Shown here: piece by piece, positions 7,558 to 14,477 of the stretch
How positions within the stretch are numbered: the first letter of the stretch is position 1
How the letters are laid out: each line of letters begins with the position of its first letter
NCBI GenBank assembly: GCA_025677825.1
Contig: JAIXMO010000136.1
Span: 1 to 14,477, forward strand
Reading direction: 5' to 3'
Source: Helicostylum pulchrum
Lineage: Eukaryota; Mucoromycota; Mucoromycetes; Mucorales; Mucoraceae
DNA length: 14,477 nucleotides
Translations under genes and position numbers: made by a program
Notes under the pieces: generated by a model
The model's input: the letters and a program-made list of their open reading frames with translations, nothing else
What the model was told of the DNA's origin: nothing
Database searches by the model: none

Positions 7558-8406
7558 ATGGCTTCATATAATATCAATTTATATGTTAGAATAAAAAAGG
7601 TAAAGTATATACATTTATTAAAAAAAATAAAAAAACTAGAAAATAAAGTACATTTATTAAAACGAGAAAATCTATGCTATAAATCTTTTAACAGACCTAT
7701 TTCAAATAGCTTCAAAAATACACCGGAAGTTCAAAATAAAGATAATAAATATATTACGGAAGAAAAATATGAACTAGATAATGATGATACAGATGATGAT
7801 ATGCCAGAATTAATTGAGAATATTGAAACAGATGATTCTATATCCATTTATAAGAAAAAAACGATTAATAATACAGCATATATAAAAACTATAGAAAATA
7901 ATAATAATAATAATAGCAATAAAGATATTATGGAAGAAGACTATGAATTAGATAGTGAAGAAACTGATGATTATATGCCAGAATTAATTGAGAATTTAGA
8001 AAAAGATAGAAATAAAGATAACAAAAGAAATAAATATAAAAAATTAGATAATAAGAAAGAGGTTATAAAAGTTATAAATAAATTAAAAGATAATTTAACG
8101 AAATTAAAGAAAAATAATGACCTATACGAAAAAATAAAAGCTAATAATAGAAATACATTAGAAACATTTGCTAATATATTTTACAGATATACTAATAATG
8201 AAATAAATGATGATTATATTACAGATGTTTCAAAAATATATGACAAAAATAAATCAAGATTTCTAAAAAATACAGAAATAAGCTATCTAATATATAGTAA
8301 TGAAAAATTAATAAACAGTGACTATATATTCTCATTGTATACTTTTAATTCACTTAAAAAAACATCATTAAACGGATTAATTAATTCTATTAATAACCTA
8401 TTGTGA
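7558..8406 (+). CDS. Accessory protein of the nested transposon, unknown function
   Basis: A 282-residue protein not recognised. Seen: a basic, leucine-rich N-terminus (about 12-40) that could form a coiled coil; a 23-residue acidic motif present twice, at residues 68-90 and 126-148, with the shared core MPELIEN preceded by YELD and TDD; an Asn run (114-119); and a Lys-rich helical middle (about 150-195). The C-terminal 90 residues have a folded-looking mix with many aromatics. No catalytic motif, membrane segment or signal peptide is apparent. It starts at ATG 7558, 54 bp after the transposase stop, and ends 53 bp before the transposon end, so it clearly belongs to the element. Possible roles (partner of the transposase, regulator, cargo) are guesses. 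Confidence 0.75.
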   Translation: MASYNINLYVRIKKVKYIHLLKKIKKLENKVHLLKRENLCYKSFNRPISNSFKNTPEVQNKDNKYITEEKYELDNDDTDDDMPELIENIETDDSISIYKKKTINNTAYIKTIENNNNNNSNKDIMEEDYELDSEETDDYMPELIENLEKDRNKDNKRNKYKKLDNKKEVIKVINKLKDNLTKLKKNNDLYEKIKANNRNTLETFANIFYRYTNNEINDDYITDVSKIYDKNKSRFLKNTEISYLIYSNEKLINSDYIFSLYTFNSLKKTSLNGLINSINNLL

Positions 8407-8436
8407 ATATCTAAATTTATATAAAAAAGATAAACC

Positions 8437-8459
8437 TGAGACCTAAAATGATAATGACC
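8437..8459 (-). repeat. Right terminal inverted repeat of the nested transposon
   Basis: Reading inward on the minus strand it starts GGTCATTATC and ends GTCTCA, resembling the left end at 6552-6575 with small gaps. If the duplication is only 8 bp the end would move to 8460 and start GGG. Confidence 0.5.
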
Positions 8460-8468
8460 CGTTTCGAA
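8460..8468. repeat. Target-site duplication of nested transposon, right copy
   Basis: CGTTTCGAA, identical to 6543-6551 and in the same codon phase. Pol sequence resumes here. Confidence 0.88.
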
Positions 8469-9017
8469 AAATCTCACAAGGTTTTAAAAGACATGTATCC
8501 AATTGGTAGTAAGGTGATGATCGTTAATGTACATCGTCAGTCTAAGTTAGATGAAAGATATTCAGGTCCATTTACTATCAAAGGATATACCAAAAACAAA
8601 TCTTATATCTTAACAGACAGACTCGATAATCTTTTAAGCCGTGATGTTCCTACGCAACAGATTAAATTAATCCAATCTAGTGCAGCTTCTCAAAATGTAG
8701 TTAAAGATAAACACTACGAGGTACAAGCTATTATCGCACACAGAGGTGGCCCCATTAATTATGAATACCTGGTTCATTGGTTAGGATATAATGATGAAGC
8801 AGACCATACTTGGCAAACTGCATCTGATTTCGATTCTTCTTTACACATAGAACTTTATTGGCAACGCCGCAATGGCAACAATACAAAGGCTGCTCCTTTA
8901 GCTAAAACTGTCAATCATACTATTCGTAAGAAAGCCAATCGTGATAAACATTCCAACAAGAATGCTCATATTATTACGCGATCTCAAAGATTACTTGAGG
9001 CTAAACAGCAAAAGTAA
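8460..9017 (+). CDS. pol: Pol C-terminal tail: integrase GPY/F module and chromodomain (detached by insertion)
   Basis: Continuation of the retrotransposon integrase after the nested transposon. The frame is open from an ATG at 8448 inside the transposon end, but true pol sequence starts at 8460. It contains the GPY/F-type module (VHRQSKLDERYSGPFTIKGY; GPF at 8565-8573) and a chromodomain from about 8712 to 8870 (HYEVQAIIAHR, then YEYLVHWLGYNDEADHTWQ). A basic, Lys/Arg-rich end could act as a nuclear localisation signal. Family knowledge: chromovirus integrases use this domain to target chromatin. It could only be made as a separate short protein if translated from 8448. It ends with TAA at 9015-9017, 200 bp before the 3' LTR. 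Confidence 0.88.
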   Translation, partial: RFEKSHKVLKDMYPIGSKVMIVNVHRQSKLDERYSGPFTIKGYTKNKSYILTDRLDNLLSRDVPTQQIKLIQSSAASQNVVKDKHYEVQAIIAHRGGPINYEYLVHWLGYNDEADHTWQTASDFDSSLHIELYWQRRNGNNTKAAPLAKTVNHTIRKKANRDKHSNKNAHIITRSQRLLEAKQQK

Positions 9018-9205
9018 CTTTAAGTAAATGCATGAACCTTTTCCCTATATATTGTTTTTCCTGATGAAGGTTTTTAAGGGTTTTTACTGGTCTTATATAC
9101 GCATTTTACTACGATCTATTATATTAGTTTACTTTCTCCCAAAAATTTTTTTTTCTTCTCTTTTTCCTTTATTTTTCTACTTTGCTTTACAAATTTATCA
9201 AGTCT

Positions 9206-9217
9206 GGTGGGGGGTAA
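9206..9217 (+). other. Polypurine tract
   Basis: GGTGGGGGGTAA lies immediately before the 3' LTR start TGTTG at 9218. It is the G-run plus-strand primer site expected at this position in LTR elements. The 180 bp before it (9018-9205) are T-rich 3' leader without a convincing gene. Confidence 0.75.
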
Positions 9218-9706
9218 TGTTGTATTCACGTACTATACAGATATATAATTTAGATATACCTTTATACACAAAGGCTATATAACAATATAATATTATCTAT
9301 TTGGTATTTGGATCTGTATACTTCTTATCGACTATATAAATTTAATGAAGAAATATAGTGTAACAGTTTATTTCTTCAAGTGATACAATAACCTACAAAC
9401 AGTTCATTGTACTGAAGTGGTACAATAATCTACAAACAGTTATTCTTCTAAAAAGTGATACAAGAAGCACTTTGTCTTCAAAGCTTATTCATTCATATTT
9501 TCCCACATTATATTCACTTATTTTCCTCACCATCAACTCACTTATTTTTCCCACCATCAATTAATGTTCCTTCAATGTCTTATTTATATTCTGAAAAGTA
9601 TATATAAGAACCCATAATTTCCATTAAATAAAAAACAATCATTTTCAAGTCTGATAATCTTTCTGTTTAATTTTTTATTTTTGATATTTATTCTTTAAAT
9701 ATCATA
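9218..9706 (+). repeat. 3' LTR, 489 bp
   Basis: Appears identical to 1299-1787 over its full length, including the TATA box (9601-9607), internal repeats and terminal hairpin. It is followed at once by ACGCG (9707-9711). Confidence 0.95.
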
Positions 9707-9711
9707 ACGCG
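9707..9711. repeat. Target-site duplication, right copy (ACGCG)
   Basis: Matches 1294-1298. The flanking DNA beyond it continues the split RT relic. Confidence 0.9.
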
Positions 9712-9942
9712 GATTCTGCAAAATGCGTGATATCTCATCGCTATGGACAACATCGTTTTCTTGTGACACCATTTGGTCTAAAAAATTCAGGTGCTTATTT
9801 TCAAGGTATCATTAATGCTACATTAAAACCATACATTGATAAATTTTGTTTGGTATATCTCGATGATATTTTGATTTACAGTAAAACCGAAAAGGAACAT
9901 AAAACACATGTTAATATAATTCTAAAAACGGCTAATAATTAA
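9712..9942 (+). pseudogene. Relic Ty3/gypsy reverse transcriptase, right half
   Basis: Continues the relic of 1212-1298 in the same frame. It has SHRYGQHRFLVTPFGLKNSG, the gypsy PFGL block, and the catalytic YLDDILIYS box with YLDD at 9856-9867, then EKEHKTHVNIIL. It stops at TAA 9940-9942, where a functional polymerase would continue into the thumb, so the relic is truncated on both sides. It differs clearly from the RT of the inserted element (YLDD against YVDD; canonical PFGLKNSGAYFQ), so it is another family. GTG 9727 is not a true start. Confidence 0.85.
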
Positions 9943-10561
9943 GATAGGGATTAACTGTGCATTTAGCTCTATAAAGGTGGTATGAGTTTGAAATTTGGTG
10001 GAATGGTAGACTGTAATTTTCCGCAACTAGCGATATAATTTTTGTGACTGTCACTCTAATATTGACCGAGCGACAGATCAAAATGTGTCAATTAAATACG
10101 TTTAAATTCAATGATAGCTGCATTTCAACTTCGATCAACTGCAAATTTTTGTGACATGTGATTTAATTATTTTAAAACGCTATCCCTAAATTTTGTAAAT
10201 TTCTATAAGCTGGATTTTGTGTAATCGCTCTGCAAATCATCCAAATGTCCCTATTTAAGCTAAATGATATAATTCATAGTGCCTAGTACGGTAGATTGCT
10301 GGCCTACGTAAATCGCAGTGTAAACTGCAGCGTAGGTTACAGTGTAGATTGTTGCACGGACCGCTATGTGGGCCGTAGTATATGTAGCATTATAGCTCCC
10401 AATAGAGCCAACAGTATAACCGGCAGCATAGATCACGGTATAAAATTACTTTACTAGCGGAAAAAACTATTAAAAGAATAGCTAAATATAAGTTTTATAG
10501 ATCCAAAAAGCGATGTAATATTTTGTAGATAGTATTGTTTTATTAAAAAAAAAAACGTTGC
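9943..10561. other. Non-coding spacer between RT relic and minus-strand transposase gene
   Basis: No gene recognised on either strand. AATTTTTGTGAC occurs at about 10035 and about 10143, and GTGACTGTCAC near 10043 is a small palindrome. From about 10296 a 12-bp-period repeat begins (separate entry). A run of 11 A near 10546 lies just beyond the stop of the minus-strand gene and would be its 3' untranslated end. Confidence 0.6.
10296..10445. repeat. Degenerate 12-bp tandem repeat, about 12 units
   Basis: With a 12-base register from 10308 the units read GTAAATCGCAGT, GTAAACTGCAGC, GTAGGTTACAGT, GTAGATTGTTGC, and so on to ATAGATCACGGT (10428-10439), consensus roughly RTAGAYYGCAGT. Divergence is high, so it is old. 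In one minus-strand frame the array has no stop and gives a four-residue period with recurrent Tyr, which hints at a decayed repeat-coding sequence, but there is no start codon and no flanking coding support. Confidence 0.65.
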
Positions 10562-12234
10562 TTAAGAACGACTGTTACGGGATACACTTCCTCTAGGACG
10601 ACCCCTACCACGGGAGCCTCTGGAAGGTCTTCCGCGAGTAGCACTAGTTGTGGGACGTGCTGGTCTTCCTACGCGACCACGACCACGGCTTGAACGACGA
10701 ACACTTCCACCTTCTCCAGAGGGTTCCTCAAAAGCTGTAGGTCTTGATACCCTTTCTCTTACAGGTACATAATCCTCATCCATACGAGGATTATCATTAT
10801 CACCATCAGATTCGGATAGAACTGCTTCATCTTCATCGCGTTCTCTTCTTCTTGAGACCCACTGATCAAACATACGTTCTTCTCGTCTTAATCTTCTCTC
10901 TTGAGCATCGAGATCTTCACCATCTTGATCAGCTGTAAAAAGTACGGGTCTTTCACCCCCAATAGCATCGTCATGCATTACCTCCACCTTGCGAATACAC
11001 CGCTTCATACCGACATTTATGTTACCCCTATTGGCATAGCGCCACAGATACTCCACAAGCTTACCAGGACAATCCTTAGTGTTGCGATGTCTTGGTCCAA
11101 TAAACACCTTCAAATCTCTCCAAAGACATTCTATGATATTAGTATGCAAATGACCTGATACTGGTGTTAACGATACATCCGGATTACTTGTAACCTGGTC
11201 AACGGTAGTAAAACCTCGACTATGATTAACTACTTGATGGGCACGAAAAAAGAGCCCGCTGTTTTCACCATTAAAGTCCAATTGACCATCATCCACATTG
11301 GAGGTACGATGAAGATTACGGTAAGCACGCCAACCATCTGAGCGAATCACGGTTTGAGGCTTACAAAACCTATAGATGATCGGCAAGAGAGTAGCAGCAG
11401 TACGGTTAGGCACGGTAAGGAAAATACGGTTGCCAGCTTCGAAATGGTAACGGGTCTCAGTAACACCAGTCTCAAAATCGGTATACTGATAAGTACGTCT
11501 ATTGACGTTCTCAGGAACAAGAGCCTCGACCATTCCAAACACCCAAACACCTTCGACATGACGGCCACGATTATGATTACGTTTACCGAGTTTGGACTCG
11601 TCAATCTGAATATGATGACACCGGGGGTTGTTTCCGAGAAGATTGTCCTCGCCGAGGTTATGGCTCTCATAATCAGATAACATCAAAAGTTGACAATCAA
11701 GCAAAAGTTGTGACAACGTGTTGGCAGAAATGCTATGACCGCGAAGCACATCACAGATACGTCCACCTTGGAAGAACTGGAACATAGCTGATATCATGTA
11801 TTGCAAGATCATTTTTTTTCGGTAAAACATTGAACCATTTGTAATAGTACGGCGCTTGGGTCCATTATGACCAACAGTTGAACCTTCGTCACCAATAGAG
11901 AAACCTCCGCCACAATATAAGTACCATTGTTCTCTTTCCTCACGCCACCATAAGGCAGGGTAGTAAATACATCCATCAATACCACAGCGAGCGTCAGGTT
12001 GTCTTTGGAATGCCCCAAAATGGTCCTTGAGAACACTAAAAGCACACATATTTAACTTTAGTTGTTTAAATAGGTTTAATAGTAGTTCAGAATAACTTAC
12101 GTCCAGATGTCTCCTTTTTCGAGAGTAATTATTCTTGCTAAGTCCAAGATATCACCATCTAAAACGCGACTACGGTAAGTTGAAACGACTTGACCTGTAA
12201 CACGGCCACGAGAACGAGAATTATTCGAAGACAT
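10562..12234 (-). CDS. ISXO2/IS1595-like transposase with intron and AT-hook C-terminus
   Basis: Two-exon gene: exon 1 12234-12101 (ATG, 44 codons plus 2 nt) and exon 2 12035-10562, giving 535 residues. It is not an ATG-to-stop single exon: the ATG at 12049 lies inside the intron, and exon 1 joins in phase. Seen: a Ser/Arg/Gly-rich start; a Cys-containing region (CGIDGC...YLYC, residues about 62-86) like a reduced zinc ribbon; and a DDE domain with HIQIDESKLGKR (D190), VIRSDGWRAYRNL (D278) and SGHLHTNIIECLW (E347), the family signature. An acidic/Arg linker (about 415-470) and a tail with repeated RGRP/RGRGRP AT-hook-like motifs (about 494-530) follow. AT-hooks bind the minor groove of AT-rich DNA. 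No internal stop is seen. It is much more GC-rich than the nested ISXO2-type gene, with a long extra tail and an intron, so it may be long-adapted or even domesticated. No terminal repeats were found around it. Confidence 0.85.
12036..12100 (-). other. Spliceosomal intron, 65 nt
   Basis: On the minus strand it begins GTAAGT and ends TGCTTTTAG, with a CTAAAG-like branch site about 27 nt before the acceptor. It is phase 2: splicing makes a Thr codon and joins both frames with no stop. The frame closes upstream in unspliced RNA. Confidence 0.8.
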
Positions 12235-12488
12235 TTAAAATAAGATGCTTAAGATTAACGACAATTAACTAAAGCATAATAAATAAAATAATATAAATTA
12301 AGATTAGCAATGGAGCATTGGCATTATGTTTCTGTTATTTTATTTGGGACTTACATGTTCGATAAAAAGTGAGAGAAAGAAGAGAAAAAAGAAAACAAAA
12401 TTGCTAGCCCCCCCCCCACCTTAAATAAAATAATCTAAAGACAGCCACACTATATTTCTAGCTGTGTGGGTTTTAATATGTCTGTAAC
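12235..12488. other. Upstream region of the minus-strand transposase gene
   Basis: No gene seen. On the gene's strand there is a C/T-rich tract (12370-12400), like the pyrimidine tracts of fungal promoters, about 140-165 bp before the ATG. A run of 10 C on the plus strand lies at 12408-12417. CCACAC (12445-12450) and GTGTGG (12464-12469) could pair as a small stem. No clear TATA position can be chosen. Confidence 0.4.
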
Positions 12489-12490
12489 TA

Positions 12491-13389
12491 CTGTGAGGGG
12501 AAAAATGGTATGATCCGCTTGTGAAATTACATGTTTTACTCCTATTTTTTTGGTGTGTACTTTAAAACTTGGTAACTTATGTCATATTGGAAGATTCAAA
12601 GTGGCTTTTAAACAACATATTATTTGTAAAGAACTATTTAGTAAAATACGAAATGTCAAGGAATAAAGTAAAATATCGAGTTTTAATAGAATATTGAAAA
12701 TGTTTCAATAGCGAGTTGCTCCTCCGTTAGCCTTGATCACTTCTTCAGTTCGAGCTGGCATACTGTTAATGCATTTAAGACAGTCTCTCAAATAAATTTA
12801 TATCATTCCTTCTCGATTCTATCTGCTAGTTCCTCCTTGGTTGTAGGACTTATTCGGTATTTATTTAGCCGACGCTGTAACTGATATCGCAGTCGCTTTA
12901 ACGGATTCAAATTTGGACTTTGCAGGAGTCAGTATAATACAGTATTCACAGAGAAACTATTGTTACTAGAACACTGTTTTGGAACCGTAGAAGCGTACGG
13001 GATTGCATAGTTTTGCTGGAAATGTATGGCATTTGGAGTCATGTCAAAGTGGTCAAGTGTGTCTATTAAAGATATACCTAAACTTTTCACATACTCCTTT
13101 GATTTAACGGCTCCATCAATGATTGGATTACCATAAAAAGATTCTTTTTCTGTTATGCAACTCCATAAGAGAACTCCTCCGCCATGTCCTTGTATTTGAG
13201 GCTCCATTTGATGAGGTCGCAAGATTTTGTCACCATCTGACCAATAAAAAGAAGTTCCATCTGATCCCCACCTATTAACTCAGGCGTCGTCAGAGAACAC
13301 CTATTGACGCCACTGGTTCACTGTATAATACTTATGTATTTTAAGTCTCGGCCAGACAACGCCTCATGTTCTTTATACTAACGAAGATA
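12491..13389 (-). mobile_element. Tc1-like transposon copy 1, truncated by copy 2
   Basis: Starts after a TA (12489-12490) with CTGTGAGGGGAAAAATGGTA, the 3' terminal end of a Tc1/mariner-type element whose gene is on the minus strand. It runs to the TA at 13388-13389, where an equivalent end of copy 2 begins. The two copies share about 95% identity by eye, with mostly transitions. Its 5' part is not next to it; if copy 2 inserted here, the remainder should lie beyond copy 2, outside the window. Confidence 0.75.
12705..13389 (-). pseudogene. Tc1-like transposase pseudogene, copy 1
   Basis: Recognisable Tc1 transposase parts read on the minus strand: QWRQ-stop-VFSDDA with the first catalytic Asp; FYWSDGDK; GHGGGVLLWSCI; HFDMTPNAIHFQQNYAIPYAS; SPNLNPLKRLRYQLQRRLNK; and a C-terminus SMPARTEEVIKANGGATRY ending in TGA at 12705-12707. 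The second catalytic Asp is Asn (13010-13012) and the final Glu of NPIEN is Lys. Stops occur before VFSDD, after SDDA and at the Trp before LLQSPNLN (TGA). It is clearly non-functional and lacks the N-terminal DNA-binding part. Confidence 0.85.
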
Positions 13390-14477
13390 CTGTGAGGGGA
13401 AAAATGGTATGATCCGATTGTGAAATTACATGTTTTACTCCTATTTTTTTGGTGTGTACTTTTAAAACTTGGTAAATTATGTTATATTGGAAGATTCAAT
13501 GTGGCTTTTAAACAACATATTATTTGTAAAGAACTATTTAGTAAAATACGAAATGTCAAGGAATAAAGTAAAATATCGAGTTTTATTAAAATATTGGAAA
13601 TGTTTCAATAGCGAGTTGCTCCTCCGTTAGCCTTGATCGCTTCTTCAGTTCGAGCTGGCATACTGTTAATGCATTTAAGACAGCCTCTCAAATAAATTTA
13701 TATCATTCCTTCTCGATTCTATCTGCTAGTTCCTCCTTGGTTGTAGGACTTATTCGGTATTTATTTAGCCGACGCTGTAACTGATACCGCAGTCGTTTTA
13801 ACGGATTCAAATTTGGACTTTGCAGGAGCCAGTATAATACAGTATTCACAGAGAAACTATTGTTACTAAACCACTGTTTTGGAACTGTAGAAGCGTACGG
13901 GATTGCATTATTTGTTGGAAATGCATGGCATTTGGAGTCATGTCAAAGTGGTCAAGTGTGTCTATTAAAGATATACCTAAACGTTTCACATACTCCTTTG
14001 ATTTAACGACTCCATCAATGATTGGATTACCATAAAAAGATCATTTCTCTGTTATGCAACTCCATAAGAGGACTCCTCCACCATGTCCTTGTACTTGAGG
14101 CTCCGTTTGGTGAGGTCGCAAGATTTTGTCACCATCTGACCAATAAAAAGAATTCCTATCTGATCCCCACCTATTAGCTCAGGCGTCGTCAGAGAACACC
14201 TATTGACGCCACTGGTCCATTGTATAATACATATGTATTTTAAGTCTCGGCCAGACAACGCCTCATGTTCTTTATACTAACGAAACTAGTTCTGACCTTC
14301 CTTTTAGCCTAGAGCCCAATTTTTCGGAAAGACTTTCGAATGCCACTCAATGACATCTCTACATTCTAGGAACTCAAAAGCTCACGAACACCTCGAGGAC
14401 CATCGAGCGCACCTGTTTAAAGCTGTCTTGTGGTATAAGACTTGGTTGGATTGGTTATTTTGCTTAGCCTTCCACCC
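13390..14477 (-). mobile_element. Tc1-like transposon copy 2, runs off the window
   Basis: Begins after TA (13388-13389) with the same CTGTGAGGGGAAAAATGG end as copy 1. It aligns with copy 1 through 14288, then continues into the part of the gene upstream of copy 1's break. The other end lies beyond 14477. Confidence 0.75.
13605..14477 (-). pseudogene. Tc1-like transposase pseudogene, copy 2 (5' end beyond window)
   Basis: Has the same order of Tc1 motifs as copy 1 and extends further toward the N-terminus. Around 14260-14375 the minus strand reads LSGIRKSFRKIGL, a stop, then AKRKVRTSFVSIKN, matching the second helix-turn-helix and linker of Tc1 transposases. It shares with copy 1 the stop before VFSDD, the stop after SDDA, and NPLKRL (Glu to Lys). 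It has its own changes: a small deletion at about 13909 that shifts frame at the FQQ block, and Trp retained before LLQSPNLN where copy 1 has a stop. It ends with TGA at 13605-13607. Confidence 0.83.

Larger units (their letters stand above)
6552..8459 (+). mobile_element. IS1595/Merlin-like DNA transposon, 1908 bp, two genes
   Basis: Inserted in the integrase part of pol and flanked by the 9-bp duplication CGTTTCGAA. It carries an ISXO2-type DDE transposase and a second gene of unknown function on the same strand, 54 bp apart. The ends are imperfect inverted repeats: GGATGTATCCCAATATAACT on the left against GGTCATTATCATTTTAGGTC on the right, both starting GG, sharing TATC and ending TCTCA. 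It is far more AT-rich than the retrotransposon genes around it, which suggests a separate evolutionary origin. Both genes are open and the ends are complete, so it may be recently active. Confidence 0.87.
1299..9706 (+). mobile_element. Ty3/gypsy chromovirus-type LTR retrotransposon, 8408 bp including a nested DNA transposon
   Basis: A complete element: 489-bp LTRs at both ends, a 5-bp ACGCG target duplication, then gag, protease, RT, RNase H, integrase, GPY/F and chromodomain in gypsy/chromovirus order, and a purine tract just before the 3' LTR. It inserted into an older gypsy RT relic. Without the nested 1917-bp insertion (element plus one duplication) it would be 6491 bp, a normal size. 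The two LTRs appear identical base for base, so insertion was recent. Two defects are seen: a +1 frame break in gag at 2642 and the nested transposon in the integrase region. It is probably dead in cis now, although an intact sister could mobilise it. Confidence 0.93.

Noticed and set aside
9028..9282. Hydrophobic 84-codon frame between pol and the 3' LTR (env-like?)
   Set aside because: It runs into the LTR itself and its hydrophobicity follows from T-rich DNA before the purine tract. It has no envelope features.
10284..10445. CRISPR-like or protein-coding nature of the 12-bp array
   Set aside because: There are no conserved repeats with unique spacers, and no start codon or upstream open frame.
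12036..12049. ATG 12049 as start of the minus-strand ISXO2-type gene
   Set aside because: It lies in an intron with good splice sites; exon 1 from 12234 joins in phase.
12491..14284. Simple 899-bp tandem duplication
   Set aside because: Not fully excluded, but the repeat starts exactly at the element end after TA, and the break aligns with a TA, which fits insertion better.
1..14477. tRNA, rRNA or bacterial operon signals
   Set aside because: No cloverleaf-like or rRNA-like sequence was recognised. ISXO2-type genes alone do not imply bacteria, given the intron, chromodomains and LTR element.

Overview
The window looks like a transposon-rich, AT-rich eukaryotic (most likely fungal) chromosome segment. 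The supporting signs are a Ty3/gypsy chromovirus-type LTR retrotransposon, Tc1-like copies, a DDE transposase fused to a chromodomain, and a gene with a 65-nt GTAAGT...TTTTAG intron. An early-diverging fungus (Mucoromycota/Glomeromycotina-like) fits best, but this is inference from style and composition. No ordinary host housekeeping gene, rRNA or tRNA was recognised; almost everything is mobile DNA of different ages.

Layout, left to right. (1) 48-1178: a DDE_Tnp_4/Harbinger-like transposase ending in a chromodomain. (2) 1212-1298 and 9712-9942: two halves of an old gypsy reverse transcriptase relic, in the same frame, split by (3) a complete LTR retrotransposon at 1299-9706. That element has two 489-bp LTRs that are identical by eye, flanked by the 5-bp duplication ACGCG. 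Its gag and pol need a +1 frame change at a TAG codon at 2642-2644. Its integrase is interrupted by (4) a 1.9-kb IS1595/Merlin-like DNA transposon at 6552-8459, flanked by the 9-bp duplication CGTTTCGAA. This transposon carries an ISXO2-type transposase and a second gene of unknown function with a duplicated acidic motif. Removing this insert and one duplication (1917 bp) restores the pol reading frame to the GPY/F and chromodomain tail at 8460-9017. The region is therefore a three-level nest with a readable order: relic first, then retrotransposon, then IS1595-like element.

(5) 9943-10561 is non-coding and holds a degenerate 12-bp-period tandem repeat. (6) 10562-12234, minus strand: a second, unrelated-looking ISXO2-type transposase with one intron, an acidic linker and AT-hook-like C-terminus; it is much less AT-rich and appears intact. 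(7) 12491-14477: two roughly 95% similar copies of a dead Tc1-like transposon on the minus strand. The right copy appears to have inserted into a TA inside the left copy. Both share the same premature stops, so mobilisation in trans or a segmental duplication is implied.

How the parts relate: each transposase or polymerase serves its own element, not the host. Chromodomains occur on two unrelated mobile proteins here (retroelement integrase and DDE_Tnp_4 transposase) and AT-hooks on a third, suggesting repeated use of chromatin or AT-rich DNA targeting by the elements that accumulated here.
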